In this document: in pieces, positions 55,083 to 63,875 of the stretch
Position numbering within the stretch: the first letter of the stretch is position 1
How the letters are laid out: each line of letters opens with the position of its first letter
From: Clostridium uliginosum
Lineage (GTDB): Bacteria; Bacillota; Clostridia; Clostridiales; Clostridiaceae
Assembly: GCF_900112485.1 (NCBI RefSeq)
Contig: NZ_FOMG01000016.1
Span: forward strand, 28,132 to 92,131
Length of the DNA: 64,000 bases
Reading direction: 5' to 3'
Program-made: the position numbers and the translations under genes
The notes under the pieces: generated by a model
The model's input: the letters and a program-made list of their open reading frames with translations, nothing else
What the model was told of the DNA's origin: nothing
Databases searched by the model: none

Positions 55083-55490
55083 CTACTTGTTATTGTTTTC
55101 TAAATCCACTTTTGTAAAAGTACCTGGTAGAATTTCTCCCATACTTTTAACAATATAATCCTCTTCGCTCTTAGCAATTATAACTTTTACATTTTGATCT
55201 CCAAATTCACTTATTACTTGACGACAAACGCCACAAGGATAAGTGTATTCTTCAAGACTTCCAACTACAGCTATAGCCTCTATTCTTGTCTCTCCTTCTG
55301 ATATACCCTTAAATATTGCTGTTCTTTCAGCACAATTTGTAGGTCCAAAAGCTGCATTCTCTATATTACATCCTCCATAGATTTTTCCACTTGTAAATAG
55401 AACTCCTGCACCCACTTTAAAATTAGAATAAGGTGAATATGATCTTTTTCTATAATCTAAAGCCATTCTTATAAGTTCTTTATATTCCAT
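55083..55490 (-). CDS. cdd: Cytidine deaminase
   Basis: 135 residues. YRKRSYSPYSNFKVGAGVLF, then NIENAAFGPTNCAERTAIFK (Cys-Ala-Glu: zinc Cys and catalytic Glu) and YPCGVCRQVISEFG (two zinc Cys) form the homotetrameric CDA site. It turns cytidine and deoxycytidine into uridine and deoxyuridine, which pdp then splits. It is between pdp (180 bases upstream, with a repeat in the gap) and deoD (12 bases downstream). GAGGGATG precedes the ATG. Confidence 0.96.
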   Translation of the reverse strand: MEYKELIRMALDYRKRSYSPYSNFKVGAGVLFTSGKIYGGCNIENAAFGPTNCAERTAIFKGISEGETRIEAIAVVGSLEEYTYPCGVCRQVISEFGDQNVKVIIAKSEEDYIVKSMGEILPGTFTKVDLENNNK

Positions 55491-55509
55491 ATTGTCACAT
55501 CCCTCTTTT

Positions 55510-55656
55510 TATTTTATTTTAAGTTGTTCCATTTTTGATTGTCCAAAGCCATGTCTTTGAATCAATGGATAATGGGTGCAACTTAAAACAATAGAAACTG
55601 TTAGGGCAATTTTTCTAGTCCTTTAGAGTAATTATATATGATATTTTGAATTTTAG
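55510..55656. repeat. F6 repeat inside the nucleoside operon
   Basis: TTTTAAGTTGTTCCATTTTT-GATTGTCCAAAGCC ... GGTGCAACTTAAAACAATA, then TAATTATATATGATATTTTG. It is transcribed as part of the operon, between pdp and cdd. A stray F1-like TTAGACACATGAAAAAAA touches the pdp stop. Confidence 0.75.
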
Positions 55657-55670
55657 ACACATGAAAAAAA

Positions 55671-56984
55671 CTATTTTACAACTCCATAAATTAATGGAAC
55701 CGCTTTCCTATTTTCGTTTAAGATGTGATAACTTACAATTATATCCTTACCTGCTTTTTCTATCTTACTTTCATCATTTGCATGAATATACGCTAAAGTC
55801 TCTCCCTTTGATACTTTATCGCTCCTCTTTTTATTAAGTACTATTCCTACAGCTAAATCTATTTTATCTTCTTTTGTGGCTCTACCTGCTCCAAGTTCCA
55901 TTGCTATAAGACCTATGTGTTCTGAATCTATCTTAGAAACATAGCCTTCTACTTCACTCTTAACTTCTACTACATATTTAGCTTTTGGTAAAAGTTCAGG
56001 ATTTTCAACTTGCTCTGGATTTCCGCCTTGAGCTGCAATAAATTCTTTTAATTTTCTTAATGCTGATCCATCTTCAATTACTTTAAGTAACATCTTCCTT
56101 GCTTCTTCTACTGTTTCAGCTTTCTTTGCAAGTACAACCATATTGCTTCCAAGTGTTAAACATAATTCTAGTAAGTCATCTGGACCATTTCCTTTTAATG
56201 TATCAATTGCTTCTTTAACTTCTAATGCATTTCCAACTGCAAGACCTAAAGGTTGATCCATATCAGATATTACAGCTACTGTGTTTCTTCCAACATTCTT
56301 ACCTATGCTAACCATAGCTGTTGCAAGTTCTTTAGCATTTTCAAAAGTTTTCATAAATGCACCATCACCAACTTTAACATCCAATACAATTGCGTCTGCT
56401 CCTGAAGCAATTTTTTTACTCATTATACTTGAAGAAATAAGAGAAATATTTTGAACTGTACCTGTAACATCTCTTAATGCATACAACTTTTTATCTGCTG
56501 GAGCTAAATCTGCTGTTTGACCCATTATAGCTATTTTATCTTTGTTTACATTATTTATAAATTGTTCTTCACTAATTTCAACTGAAAAACCATCAAATGA
56601 TTCTAACTTATCTATTGTTCCACCAGTATGACCTAAACCTCTACCAGACATCTTAGCTACTGGTATTCCAAGTGAAGCAACCATTGGTGTAAGCACAAGA
56701 CTTGTAGTATCTCCTACACCTCCCGTGCTGTGTTTATCTACTTTTATTCCTTCTATATTAGATAAATCAAGTACATCACCTGAATTAACCATTGCCATAG
56801 TAAGATCTGATGTTTCTCTCATGTTCATTTTTTGAAAATAAATTGCCATTAACAAAGCTGAAACTTGATAGTCTGGTATACTACCATTTGTATAGTTTTG
56901 AATGAAAAAATTTATTTCCTCTGTACTTAATTCCATTCCCATTCTTTTTTTGTTTATTATATCAATCATCTTCATAAAATTCAC
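55671..56984 (-). CDS. pdp: Pyrimidine-nucleoside phosphorylase
   Basis: 437 residues. [53 protein letters not shown] (phosphate loop) and [18 protein letters not shown] match the Pdp/DeoA family; length is normal. It phosphorolyses uridine, thymidine and deoxyuridine. The frame starts GTG at 56984, 5 bases after AGGGG; ATG at 56975 is a possible alternative. The gene follows a deoC remnant. Confidence 0.95.
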   Translation of the reverse strand: MNFMKMIDIINKKRMGMELSTEEINFFIQNYTNGSIPDYQVSALLMAIYFQKMNMRETSDLTMAMVNSGDVLDLSNIEGIKVDKHSTGGVGDTTSLVLTPMVASLGIPVAKMSGRGLGHTGGTIDKLESFDGFSVEISEEQFINNVNKDKIAIMGQTADLAPADKKLYALRDVTGTVQNISLISSSIMSKKIASGADAIVLDVKVGDGAFMKTFENAKELATAMVSIGKNVGRNTVAVISDMDQPLGLAVGNALEVKEAIDTLKGNGPDDLLELCLTLGSNMVVLAKKAETVEEARKMLLKVIEDGSALRKLKEFIAAQGGNPEQVENPELLPKAKYVVEVKSEVEGYVSKIDSEHIGLIAMELGAGRATKEDKIDLAVGIVLNKKRSDKVSKGETLAYIHANDESKIEKAGKDIIVSYHILNENRKAVPLIYGVVK

Positions 56985-57012
56985 TCATTCCCCTGAAAAT
57001 TATTTGCTTTTT

Positions 57013-57105
57013 TTATGCACTAGCTAATATTTTGCTTGTGTCTACATTTATAACAATATCTATTTCATCAGAGCCATTTTCTATTGCTTGCACATATTCA
57101 TTCAA
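57013..57105 (-). pseudogene. Remnant of deoC (deoxyribose-phosphate aldolase)
   Basis: A 30-codon open stretch ending in TAA encodes LNEYVQAIENGSDEIDIVIN, then VDTSKILASA. DeoC enzymes contain a very similar A.ENGADEIDMVIN strand-loop in the TIM barrel. The rest of the roughly 220-codon gene is absent on both sides. deoC is normally next to pdp, cdd and deoD, so a deletion relic in the proper place is the simplest reading. The call rests on one short motif. Confidence 0.6.
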
Positions 57106-57118
57106 TATTAATAATTAT

Positions 57119-58072
57119 TTATCTCTTACCTGAATCAAAAGGTTCACCTTCTGCTTTTGGTGCTTGTGATGATTTAGAGAATAATACTAATACAAATAAT
57201 GTAACTACGTAAGGAAATATTTTTAATAATACTGGTGGTATAGTAGCTAAAGCTGGAATAACTTGTGATACATTTGCCATTGTACTTGCAAATCCAAAGA
57301 ATAATGTAGCACCTAAAATTCCAAGTGGCTTCCATTGACCAAATATTAATGCTGCTAATGATAAGAATCCAAGACCTGCTACATTTCCAGTAAATTCACC
57401 AGAATATGTTACAAGTATTATAGCACCACCAAGTGAAGCTAATGCTCCTGAAGCTAATACTCCAAAGTAACGCATATGATAAACATTAATTCCTGCTGCA
57501 TCAGATGCTTGAGGATGTTCACCGCATGATCTTAATCTCATACCAAATGGTGTTTTATATAGTAAAAATATAGTAACTAAAAGAATTACTAAAGCTAACC
57601 ATGTAGTAACATATGTTTTCTTAAAAAATAAATCGCCAATAATAGGAATTGATGAAAGCACAGGAATATCAATTGGAGTAAATCCTGTTCTTATTCTTAC
57701 GTTTCCACTTCCAACTATAGTTCTTGCTAAGAATACTGTAATACCCGCAGCCATCATATTGATAGCAGTACCACTAATTGTTTGATCTGCATTTAAGTTT
57801 ATGCATGCAAATGCATGTAAAAGTGAAAATAATATTCCAGCAATCGCAGCTACTAATAGTCCTATCCAAAGTGGAAGTGTACTGTTAGGCCATACATCTT
57901 GTAGTTTATAGATTGTTATAGCTCCACTAAATGAACCCATAATCATAATACCTTCAAGACCGATATTGATTATACCACTTCTTTCAGAATATAATGCTCC
58001 AAGAGCAGTTACAAGTAGAGGAACAGTGTATACAATAGCATATGGAAAAATTTGTTGTATTAATGCCCACAT
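57119..58072 (-). CDS. Nucleoside ABC transporter permease (second subunit)
   Basis: About 317 residues from ATG 58072, with AAGGAGG 9 bases before (the longer frame begins in the previous gene). Eight to nine helices of the BPD_transp_2 family: ALYSERSGIINIGLEGIMIM is the hallmark, with GTAINMMAAGITVFLA, MRLRSCGEHPQASDAAGINV and SGEFTGNVAGLGFLSLAALI. It pairs with the permease at 58074-59204 (one base between stop and start) to form the channel of a BMP-type nucleoside importer. Confidence 0.92.
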   Translation of the reverse strand: MWALIQQIFPYAIVYTVPLLVTALGALYSERSGIINIGLEGIMIMGSFSGAITIYKLQDVWPNSTLPLWIGLLVAAIAGILFSLLHAFACINLNADQTISGTAINMMAAGITVFLARTIVGSGNVRIRTGFTPIDIPVLSSIPIIGDLFFKKTYVTTWLALVILLVTIFLLYKTPFGMRLRSCGEHPQASDAAGINVYHMRYFGVLASGALASLGGAIILVTYSGEFTGNVAGLGFLSLAALIFGQWKPLGILGATLFFGFASTMANVSQVIPALATIPPVLLKIFPYVVTLFVLVLFSKSSQAPKAEGEPFDSGKR

Positions 58073-58073
58073 A

Positions 58074-59204
58074 TTATTTTTCCTCCTTCTTATCATCTAT
58101 TTTACTATTATCATCAACTGATTTATTATCCTGTACTACTAATTTCTTTTCAGCATCTGATTGTCTTTTTTGTTTTATTTTATTATATATTTTTGGTACA
58201 ACAGCACTTGTTGCTGCAAAGTATATAATAGTTGCTATTATTGTATCAGCAATTTCAGGTGGGATACTTGTCATAGCGTTCATAAATCCTTTTCCTGAAT
58301 ATAATAATCCAAAGAATAATGCAGATACTAAAACTCCAACTGGTGTGTTTGCGCCAAGTAATGATACAGCTATTCCATCAAATCCTTGAGATGGCATTAC
58401 ACCTATTTGAATATTAGCTGCATTTCCTATGTATTGAGTTACTCCTCCTAGTCCTGAAAGAGCTCCTGCAATCATCATAGAAACAACAATATTCTTGTTT
58501 ACTGACATACCAGCATATTCTGCCCCATATCTATTAAATCCAACAGCTTTTAATTCATATCCAAGAACTGTCTTATTTAATATAAATCCAATTATAATTA
58601 CACCAATTATTGCAAGAAATATACCTAAGTTAATATATGAACCTTCAAATAAATTTGTAAGCCAAGGTGTTTTTAACGAAGCTACTGATGGTAACAACCT
58701 TGATTCAGTTTCCAATGATTCTCCCTTAAAATAAGCAGGTATTATATAATATACTACCCAATAACAAATCCAATTCATCATAATAGATGATACAACTTCA
58801 TTTACATTAAACTTTGCTTTTAATAATCCTGGTACTGAACCCCATATTGCTCCTGCTAAAGTACCTGCAATTATCATAGCTATCAACAATATTGGTCTTG
58901 ACATACTTGCATTAAATGTTAAACCTACTGCTGTTGCAGCAAATCCACCAGCAAGCATTTGTCCTGGAGTTCCAATGTTGAAAAGTCCTGTTCTAAATGC
59001 AAATGCAACTGAAAGTCCAGTAAATATTAATGGTGTTGCAGTTGCTATAGTATTACCTATTCTTTCAACACTCATTATTCCGCCTTTAAATAAATATGAA
59101 TATCCATCTATTGGATTGTCACCAATAAATAACATCAAAATTGCTCCTGCAATTAGTCCTAGTACAACTGCAAGTATGGAATTTAATGTATCCTTTTTAC
59201 TCAT
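58074..59204 (-). CDS. Nucleoside ABC transporter permease (first subunit)
   Basis: 376 residues with about nine helices, BPD_transp_2 family. AFAFRTGLFNIGTPGQMLAG, FNVNEVVSSIMMNWICYWVV, GLGGVTQYIGNAANIQIG and GFDGIAVSLLGANTPVGVL are typical of the larger nucleoside permease. A charged C-terminal tail follows (KQKRQSDAEKKLVV). Its ATG overlaps the ATPase stop (ATGA), and the next permease follows after one base. AAGGAGG is 7 bases before the start. Confidence 0.92.
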   Translation of the reverse strand: MSKKDTLNSILAVVLGLIAGAILMLFIGDNPIDGYSYLFKGGIMSVERIGNTIATATPLIFTGLSVAFAFRTGLFNIGTPGQMLAGGFAATAVGLTFNASMSRPILLIAMIIAGTLAGAIWGSVPGLLKAKFNVNEVVSSIMMNWICYWVVYYIIPAYFKGESLETESRLLPSVASLKTPWLTNLFEGSYINLGIFLAIIGVIIIGFILNKTVLGYELKAVGFNRYGAEYAGMSVNKNIVVSMMIAGALSGLGGVTQYIGNAANIQIGVMPSQGFDGIAVSLLGANTPVGVLVSALFFGLLYSGKGFMNAMTSIPPEIADTIIATIIYFAATSAVVPKIYNKIKQKRQSDAEKKLVVQDNKSVDDNSKIDDKKEEK

Positions 59205-60724
59205 GCGTCGTTCCTCCTTTGAACTCCAGCCATCATTAAACCAACTTCATTTTCATTTGTCTCTGAAGCTTTTACAGTTCCTATTAATTCTCCACTATTT
59301 ACAATAGCAATTCTATCAGATAAATTAAATATTTCACTAAGTTCTAATGATATAAGCAAGACTGCTTTACCTTCATCCCTTTGTTCTATAAGTCTCTTAT
59401 GAATGTATTCTATAGATCCAACATCAAGGCCTCTTGTTGGTTGAACTGCAATTAATAATTCAGGGTCTAATTCTACTTCACGACCTATTATAGCTTTTTG
59501 TTGATTACCACCTGACATTGTTCTTGCACGTGATTTTGATCCTTGACTAGATCTTACATCAAATTCTTTTATTATTTTTTCAGCATATTCATGTATAGCA
59601 TTCTTATTTAATAAGCCATGTTTTGAAAATGGCTCTCTTCCATAAATCTCTAATACCATATTATCTTCAAGTGTATAATCTAATATTAATCCTCTTTTTT
59701 GACGATCTTCTGGAATATGTGCCATTCCTTTGTCAATACGTTTACGAATTGACATATTAGTAATATCTTCATCCTTGAAATATATCTTTCCTTCTTTTAC
59801 AGATCTCATTCCTGTAATTGTTTCAATCAATTCTGTTTGACCATTACCTTCAACTCCTGCAATACCCAAAATTTCTCCTGCTCTAACTTCTATTGAGAAA
59901 TTTTTAAGTCCAAGAACCTTTTTATTGTTCATTGCAGAAACATTGTCAACTTTTAAAATTACATCTCCAGGTTTTTTTTCTTTCTTTTCAACCTTAAAGT
60001 TTACTGGTCTTCCTACCATCATCTCTGCCAGTTTTTCTTGTGATGTAGTTGCTACATCTACTGTTCCTATATATGTTCCACGTCTTATAACTGTACAAAC
60101 ATCTCCAACAGCCTTAATTTCTTTAAGCTTATGTGTTATTATTATTATAGATTTACCTTCTTTAATAAGATTTCTCATAATTTGCATAAGTTCATCAATT
60201 TCTTGTGGTGTAAGTACGCCAGTTGGTTCATCTAATATTAATACTTCTGCATCTCTATAAAGCATTTTTAATATTTCAACTCTTTGTTGCATACCAACAG
60301 ATATATCTTCTATTTTTGCATATGGATCAACTTTTAATTCATATCTTTCAGATAGTTCTTGTATTTTTTTTGCTGCTGATTTGATATCAACTACCAATCC
60401 TTTTTTAGGTTCACAGCCAAGAATTATATTTTCAGTTACAGTAAAATTTTCAACTAATTTAAAATGTTGATGTACCATTCCTATTCCTAACTCATTTGCA
60501 ACATTTGGATTAGAAATTTTAACTTCTTTTCCTCTTATTTTTATAATACCTTTTTCTGGTTGATACATTCCAAAGAGAACTGACATTAAGGTAGATTTTC
60601 CTGCTCCATTTTCACCAAGTAATGCGTGGATCTCTCCCTTTTTTAATCGAAGAGTAATGTTATCATTAGCTACTATACCTGGAAATTCTTTACGAATATT
60701 TAGCATTTCAACTATATATTCCAT
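59201..60724 (-). CDS. Nucleoside ABC transporter ATP-binding protein (two ABC domains)
   Basis: 507 residues. Domain 1: Walker A GENGAGKST (near 37-45), signature ISVGMQQRVEI, Walker B VLILDEPTGVLTP. Domain 2 has a changed P-loop (GIAGVEGNGQTEL), signature MSGGNQQKAI and IAVQPTRGLDVG with no Walker B Glu. This asymmetry is normal for RbsA/NupO-like ATPases. It powers the two downstream permeases and follows the BMP lipoprotein gene by 120 bases. GGAGGAG precedes ATG. Confidence 0.94.
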   Translation of the reverse strand: MEYIVEMLNIRKEFPGIVANDNITLRLKKGEIHALLGENGAGKSTLMSVLFGMYQPEKGIIKIRGKEVKISNPNVANELGIGMVHQHFKLVENFTVTENIILGCEPKKGLVVDIKSAAKKIQELSERYELKVDPYAKIEDISVGMQQRVEILKMLYRDAEVLILDEPTGVLTPQEIDELMQIMRNLIKEGKSIIIITHKLKEIKAVGDVCTVIRRGTYIGTVDVATTSQEKLAEMMVGRPVNFKVEKKEKKPGDVILKVDNVSAMNNKKVLGLKNFSIEVRAGEILGIAGVEGNGQTELIETITGMRSVKEGKIYFKDEDITNMSIRKRIDKGMAHIPEDRQKRGLILDYTLEDNMVLEIYGREPFSKHGLLNKNAIHEYAEKIIKEFDVRSSQGSKSRARTMSGGNQQKAIIGREVELDPELLIAVQPTRGLDVGSIEYIHKRLIEQRDEGKAVLLISLELSEIFNLSDRIAIVNSGELIGTVKASETNENEVGLMMAGVQRRNDA

Positions 60725-60844
60725 ACTTGACTCCTCCTTGATTCAATTATAAAAATTTATTCAGAGCAGATTTAATTTCTACCCTGAATAAATTTTGCTT
60801 TAATTTTTAATATATATTAGGCATCTTCAAATTTTTATAATACC

Positions 60845-61933
60845 TTATTTAAATAAATCGCCTTGTTTATCTGAAACTTTTATTGATCCATCCTTGATTT
60901 TTGCGAATACGTCTTTAACAGTCTTAATTGTATTTTCGTTTAAATTTGGATTTTTCTCTGGGATGCCAATACCATCATTTGTAGCATCAAATTTTAATTC
61001 TTTTCCGCCAGGGAATTTTCCATCTTTAAGAGATTTCACCATGTCATAAGAAGCTTGATCTACTTTTTTCATTGCAGAAGTAAGAATTACTGACTTATCA
61101 TCTTTGTAAATACCATCATTGTATTGATCACTATCAACACCAACTACCCAAGCTTCTTTTCCTGCACCAGCTCTTGTCTTAGCTTCACTTATAACTCCAT
61201 TTCCAACTCCACCTGCTGCACAGAATATAGCTTTAACACCTCTGTCATACATTTGAGCTGCAATTTGTTGTCCAGCTGCACTATTATCAAATGATCCTTG
61301 ATATAATACATTTTCTTGTTTTAATTCCATCTTAGTTCCTAAATTTGCATTTGAATATGCAACACCTTGTTGGAATCCCCAGTTAAACCTTTGTGGTGCT
61401 GGTATTTCCATACCACCAACAAATCCTAGTTCTCCTTCTTTAAGTTGAACTGAAGCTGAAACTCCTGCTAAAAATCCTGCTTGTTCTTCAGCAAACATAA
61501 TTGAAACAGCATTTTCTCCAACTTTTTTATTACCACTTCCATCATTTGGAACACCATCAATTAAAACAAAGTTAGCATCTTTATATTTATCTTGTGATTT
61601 ATAGATTGCAGTTTCAAATTTAAATCCTGGTGTAACTATAAATTTAAATCCAGCATCGTAAAGGTTTCCAATTTCCTTTGTATATTCAGCTTCTGTGTTA
61701 CCATTTGGTTTTAAGTATTTAATTTCTGTACCTAAGTCACCTTCAGTTCTCTTTATGCCTTCCCAAGTTCCTTGGTTAAAAGATTTGTCATCGATTGTTC
61801 CAGAGTCTGTAACCATACCTACTTTAATTTTTTCTGTCTTTGCAGCACTGCCACCTTTTGAGCTTCCACAACCTACAAACATTGATACTGCTAAGACTGA
61901 AAGTGTTACTATTGATAATAATCTCTTTTTCAT
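60845..61933 (-). CDS. bmpA: BMP-family nucleoside-binding lipoprotein
   Basis: About 362 residues from ATG 61933 (GGAGG 7 bases before). A lipoprotein signal KKRLLSIVTLSVLAVSMFVG is followed by Cys and a GSSKGG linker. The BMP domain shows IKVGMVTDSGTIDDKSFNQG, FIVTPGFKFETAIYK, LIDGVP, VSIMFAEEQAGFLAGV, FVGGMEIP and AAGGVGNG. It captures nucleosides outside the membrane for the permeases. First gene of the operon, with an F7 repeat right before its ribosome binding site. Confidence 0.94.
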   Translation of the reverse strand: MKKRLLSIVTLSVLAVSMFVGCGSSKGGSAAKTEKIKVGMVTDSGTIDDKSFNQGTWEGIKRTEGDLGTEIKYLKPNGNTEAEYTKEIGNLYDAGFKFIVTPGFKFETAIYKSQDKYKDANFVLIDGVPNDGSGNKKVGENAVSIMFAEEQAGFLAGVSASVQLKEGELGFVGGMEIPAPQRFNWGFQQGVAYSNANLGTKMELKQENVLYQGSFDNSAAGQQIAAQMYDRGVKAIFCAAGGVGNGVISEAKTRAGAGKEAWVVGVDSDQYNDGIYKDDKSVILTSAMKKVDQASYDMVKSLKDGKFPGGKELKFDATNDGIGIPEKNPNLNENTIKTVKDVFAKIKDGSIKVSDKQGDLFK

Positions 61934-61959
61934 ACCTCTTCCTCCTATAATCTCATAAT

Positions 61960-62112
61960 AAGACATCTCCAAATAAATAACTAATCAATCTTCTTGTCTT
62001 TTTTGTACTATACTGCGTTAGCAAATGCAGATAATAACAGCAGTATTAACTGCCTTCACTTCCTTGTCTAGTTCAAAAAGTCCTAAGAATCTTTAACTAG
62101 CTATTTATTTTA
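61960..62112. repeat. F7 repeat in the leader of the nucleoside operon
   Basis: ACATCTCCAAATAAATAACT and TTTAACTAGCTATTTATTTT-ACAATGCCT are the ends; TTCTTGTCTTTTTTGTACTA and CTTCCTTGTCTAGTTCAAAA the interior. It ends 15 bases before the bmpA ribosome binding site. Confidence 0.7.
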
Positions 62113-62544
62113 CAATGCCTAAATAATATATTGTAAAACCATAGAGTTTTTCTATGATTTAAACACAAATTAAAATAAATTCGTTAAGACTATTAGTTGT
62201 TATATGTTTTTTGTTATTAATAATTTAATCAATAATATCTATACTATGCACATTAAATCTTATATAAACATTAAAAATATGTAATACTATTATTTTAGAT
62301 ATATTTATATATATGTTCTAATTAAGTTAATACATTTATAATCTTTTATATAATTTTTATAGAAAATTATATCTTTAATTAACAATATCTAGTTAGAATC
62401 ATATATATCATAAATTTCCTATATAAGTTCCTCACTATACTGGTGAGTTATAACATTTATAAATATTCTAAGATTTATATTAATGAACAAACTTTATTGG
62501 AACTTATATACAACACATTTAAATTATTGTTCTTAATAAACTAG
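62113..62544. other. A/T-rich promoter region of the nucleoside operon
   Basis: No gene seen. A small hairpin AACCATAGAG-TTTTT-CTATGATT is at 62139-62162. No purine riboswitch, and no cre site as clear as that before the LacI-type gene. Promoter boxes are ambiguous in this base composition. Confidence 0.4.
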
Positions 62545-63564
62545 TTATTTTTCTGGATATTGCTTAAAGACAACTTTAGGTGCAATTGTTATTCTTTTTA
62601 CCGGAATTGATGATTTATTCTTTTCTTTTATAGTTTCTAAAAGTATATTCATCGCTGACTTTCCAAGTTCTACTGGTCCTTCATCCATATATGGAATATT
62701 TACTCCTATCAATTCTAAAAAATCTGTTTTTCCAAATCCAATCACACCTAAGTCCTCTGGTATCTTCTTATTTTGCTCAAATAGGGATTTTACAACTCCT
62801 GTTACCATCATATTACTACATACAACTAAGGCTGTTGGTGGTTCATCCATTTTAAATATAGAATTTGTTATTTCAAAAGCTTTATTAAGTTTAAAATCAC
62901 CATTAAAGATATATTTTTCAGTTATTTTAATATTATTAGCTTCTAATGCTTTTTTATATCCAATTAGCCTGTCCACAGCTGGTTCAGAACCTAAATGACC
63001 TGTTATAATTCCTATTTTACTGTGACCATCTCTTATTAATAACGTTGTTGCATCAAACCCAGCTTTTATATTATCTACAAATACTCCATTTAACTTTATA
63101 AATTTTATATCAGCTGATACTAAAACTATTGGTATATTTAAATTTTCTATTGTTTTTATGTACTTAGTAGTAAAGTCAGCTTCTCCAAATGCGGGTGTCA
63201 TCACAACCCCTTTAAGCCTTTGTTCCTTTGCTACTCTTAATGATTTTAATTCCTTGTCTAAACAATCATTTGTATTAAATAAAATAATATCTAAATTATT
63301 CTTTTCACAGATCTCACTTATTCCCTTTATTATTTCTCCAAAATATGAATTGGTTATATCAGGAACTATAACACCAATTATATTAGTTTCACTTTTTGAT
63401 AAACTTCTAGAAATTGCACTAGGAGTATAGTTCATTTCTTTTATTACACTCAATACCTTGCGTTTTGTGTCTTCCTTTACATATCCAGAATTATTTAGAA
63501 CTCTTGATACAGTGGCTAAAGATACATTTGCTTTTTTTGCAATATCACTTATCGTCGTGCTCAA
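62545..63564 (-). CDS. LacI-family transcriptional regulator
   Basis: 339 residues from TTG 63564 (AAGGAGG 7 bases before). The N-terminal LacI helix-turn-helix TTISDIAKKANVSLATVSRV and hinge (NYTPSAISRSLSK) are followed by a periplasmic-binding-protein-like effector domain (NIIGVIVPDITNSYFGEIIK, DGHSKIGIITGHLGSEPAVD, IGFGKTDFLELIGVNIPYMD). The ligand cannot be told. It stands 610 bases upstream of the nucleoside operon in the same direction and may control it (inference). A cre-like operator on its own promoter suggests autoregulation or CcpA control. Confidence 0.93.
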   Translation of the reverse strand: MSTTISDIAKKANVSLATVSRVLNNSGYVKEDTKRKVLSVIKEMNYTPSAISRSLSKSETNIIGVIVPDITNSYFGEIIKGISEICEKNNLDIILFNTNDCLDKELKSLRVAKEQRLKGVVMTPAFGEADFTTKYIKTIENLNIPIVLVSADIKFIKLNGVFVDNIKAGFDATTLLIRDGHSKIGIITGHLGSEPAVDRLIGYKKALEANNIKITEKYIFNGDFKLNKAFEITNSIFKMDEPPTALVVCSNMMVTGVVKSLFEQNKKIPEDLGVIGFGKTDFLELIGVNIPYMDEGPVELGKSAMNILLETIKEKNKSSIPVKRITIAPKVVFKQYPEK

Positions 63565-63588
63565 AATAACTCCTCCTTAACTCTAATA

Positions 63589-63628
63589 TTAGGCATACTG
63601 ACTTGTTATTTTTTTGAATATGCCTTAG
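63589..63628. repeat. F1 fragment in the LacI gene leader
   Basis: TTAGGCATACTGACTTGTTA-TTTTTTTGAATATGCCTTA: a right arm with just AGGCATA left from the left end. It lies 25 bases upstream of the TTG start. Confidence 0.65.
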
Positions 63629-63709
63629 TAATCTTGTAACTACAAATAAGTATTAATTCACCTAATTAAATTCAGTCAGAATATACTGAAATTTCATAAT
63701 ATTTTATCA

Positions 63710-63723
63710 TGATAGCGGTTACA
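63710..63723 (-). promoter_or_regulatory. cre-like / LacI-family operator
   Basis: TGTAACCGCTATCA on the minus strand agrees at all defined positions with the cre consensus TGWAANCGNTNWCA. It lies 5 bases after the -10 box of the LacI-gene promoter, so a bound repressor would cover the start point. Confidence 0.7.
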
Positions 63724-63728
63724 TGTTT

Positions 63729-63757
63729 ATCATAATCCATTATTTGTCTTATGTCAA
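63729..63757 (-). promoter_or_regulatory. Sigma-A promoter of the LacI-family gene
   Basis: TTGACA (63757-63752), 17 bases, TATGAT (63734-63729) on the minus strand. The leader of about 155 bases contains the operator and the F1 fragment. Confidence 0.75.
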
Positions 63758-63815
63758 TATTTTACTTGTAAATTTATTTATTGTAATTATTTTAAAATTA
63801 TATAAATTAAGGCAT

Positions 63816-63875
63816 AAAAAAGGGAGCTGTATCAGATTGATATTTTAAATCAATCATGATACAGCTCTCTTTTTA
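63816..63875. terminator. Strong bidirectional terminator
   Basis: AAAAAAGGGAGCTGTATC and GATACAGCTCTCTTTTT form the outer stem, GATTGAT and ATCAATC an inner one. A and T runs lie outside, so it works on both strands; on the minus strand it would end the gene that begins right of the window. Confidence 0.85.

Noticed and set aside
61934..62544. Purine riboswitch before the nucleoside operon
   Set aside because: No conserved purine-aptamer loops or P1 sequence on the minus strand; only an F7 repeat and A/T-rich DNA.
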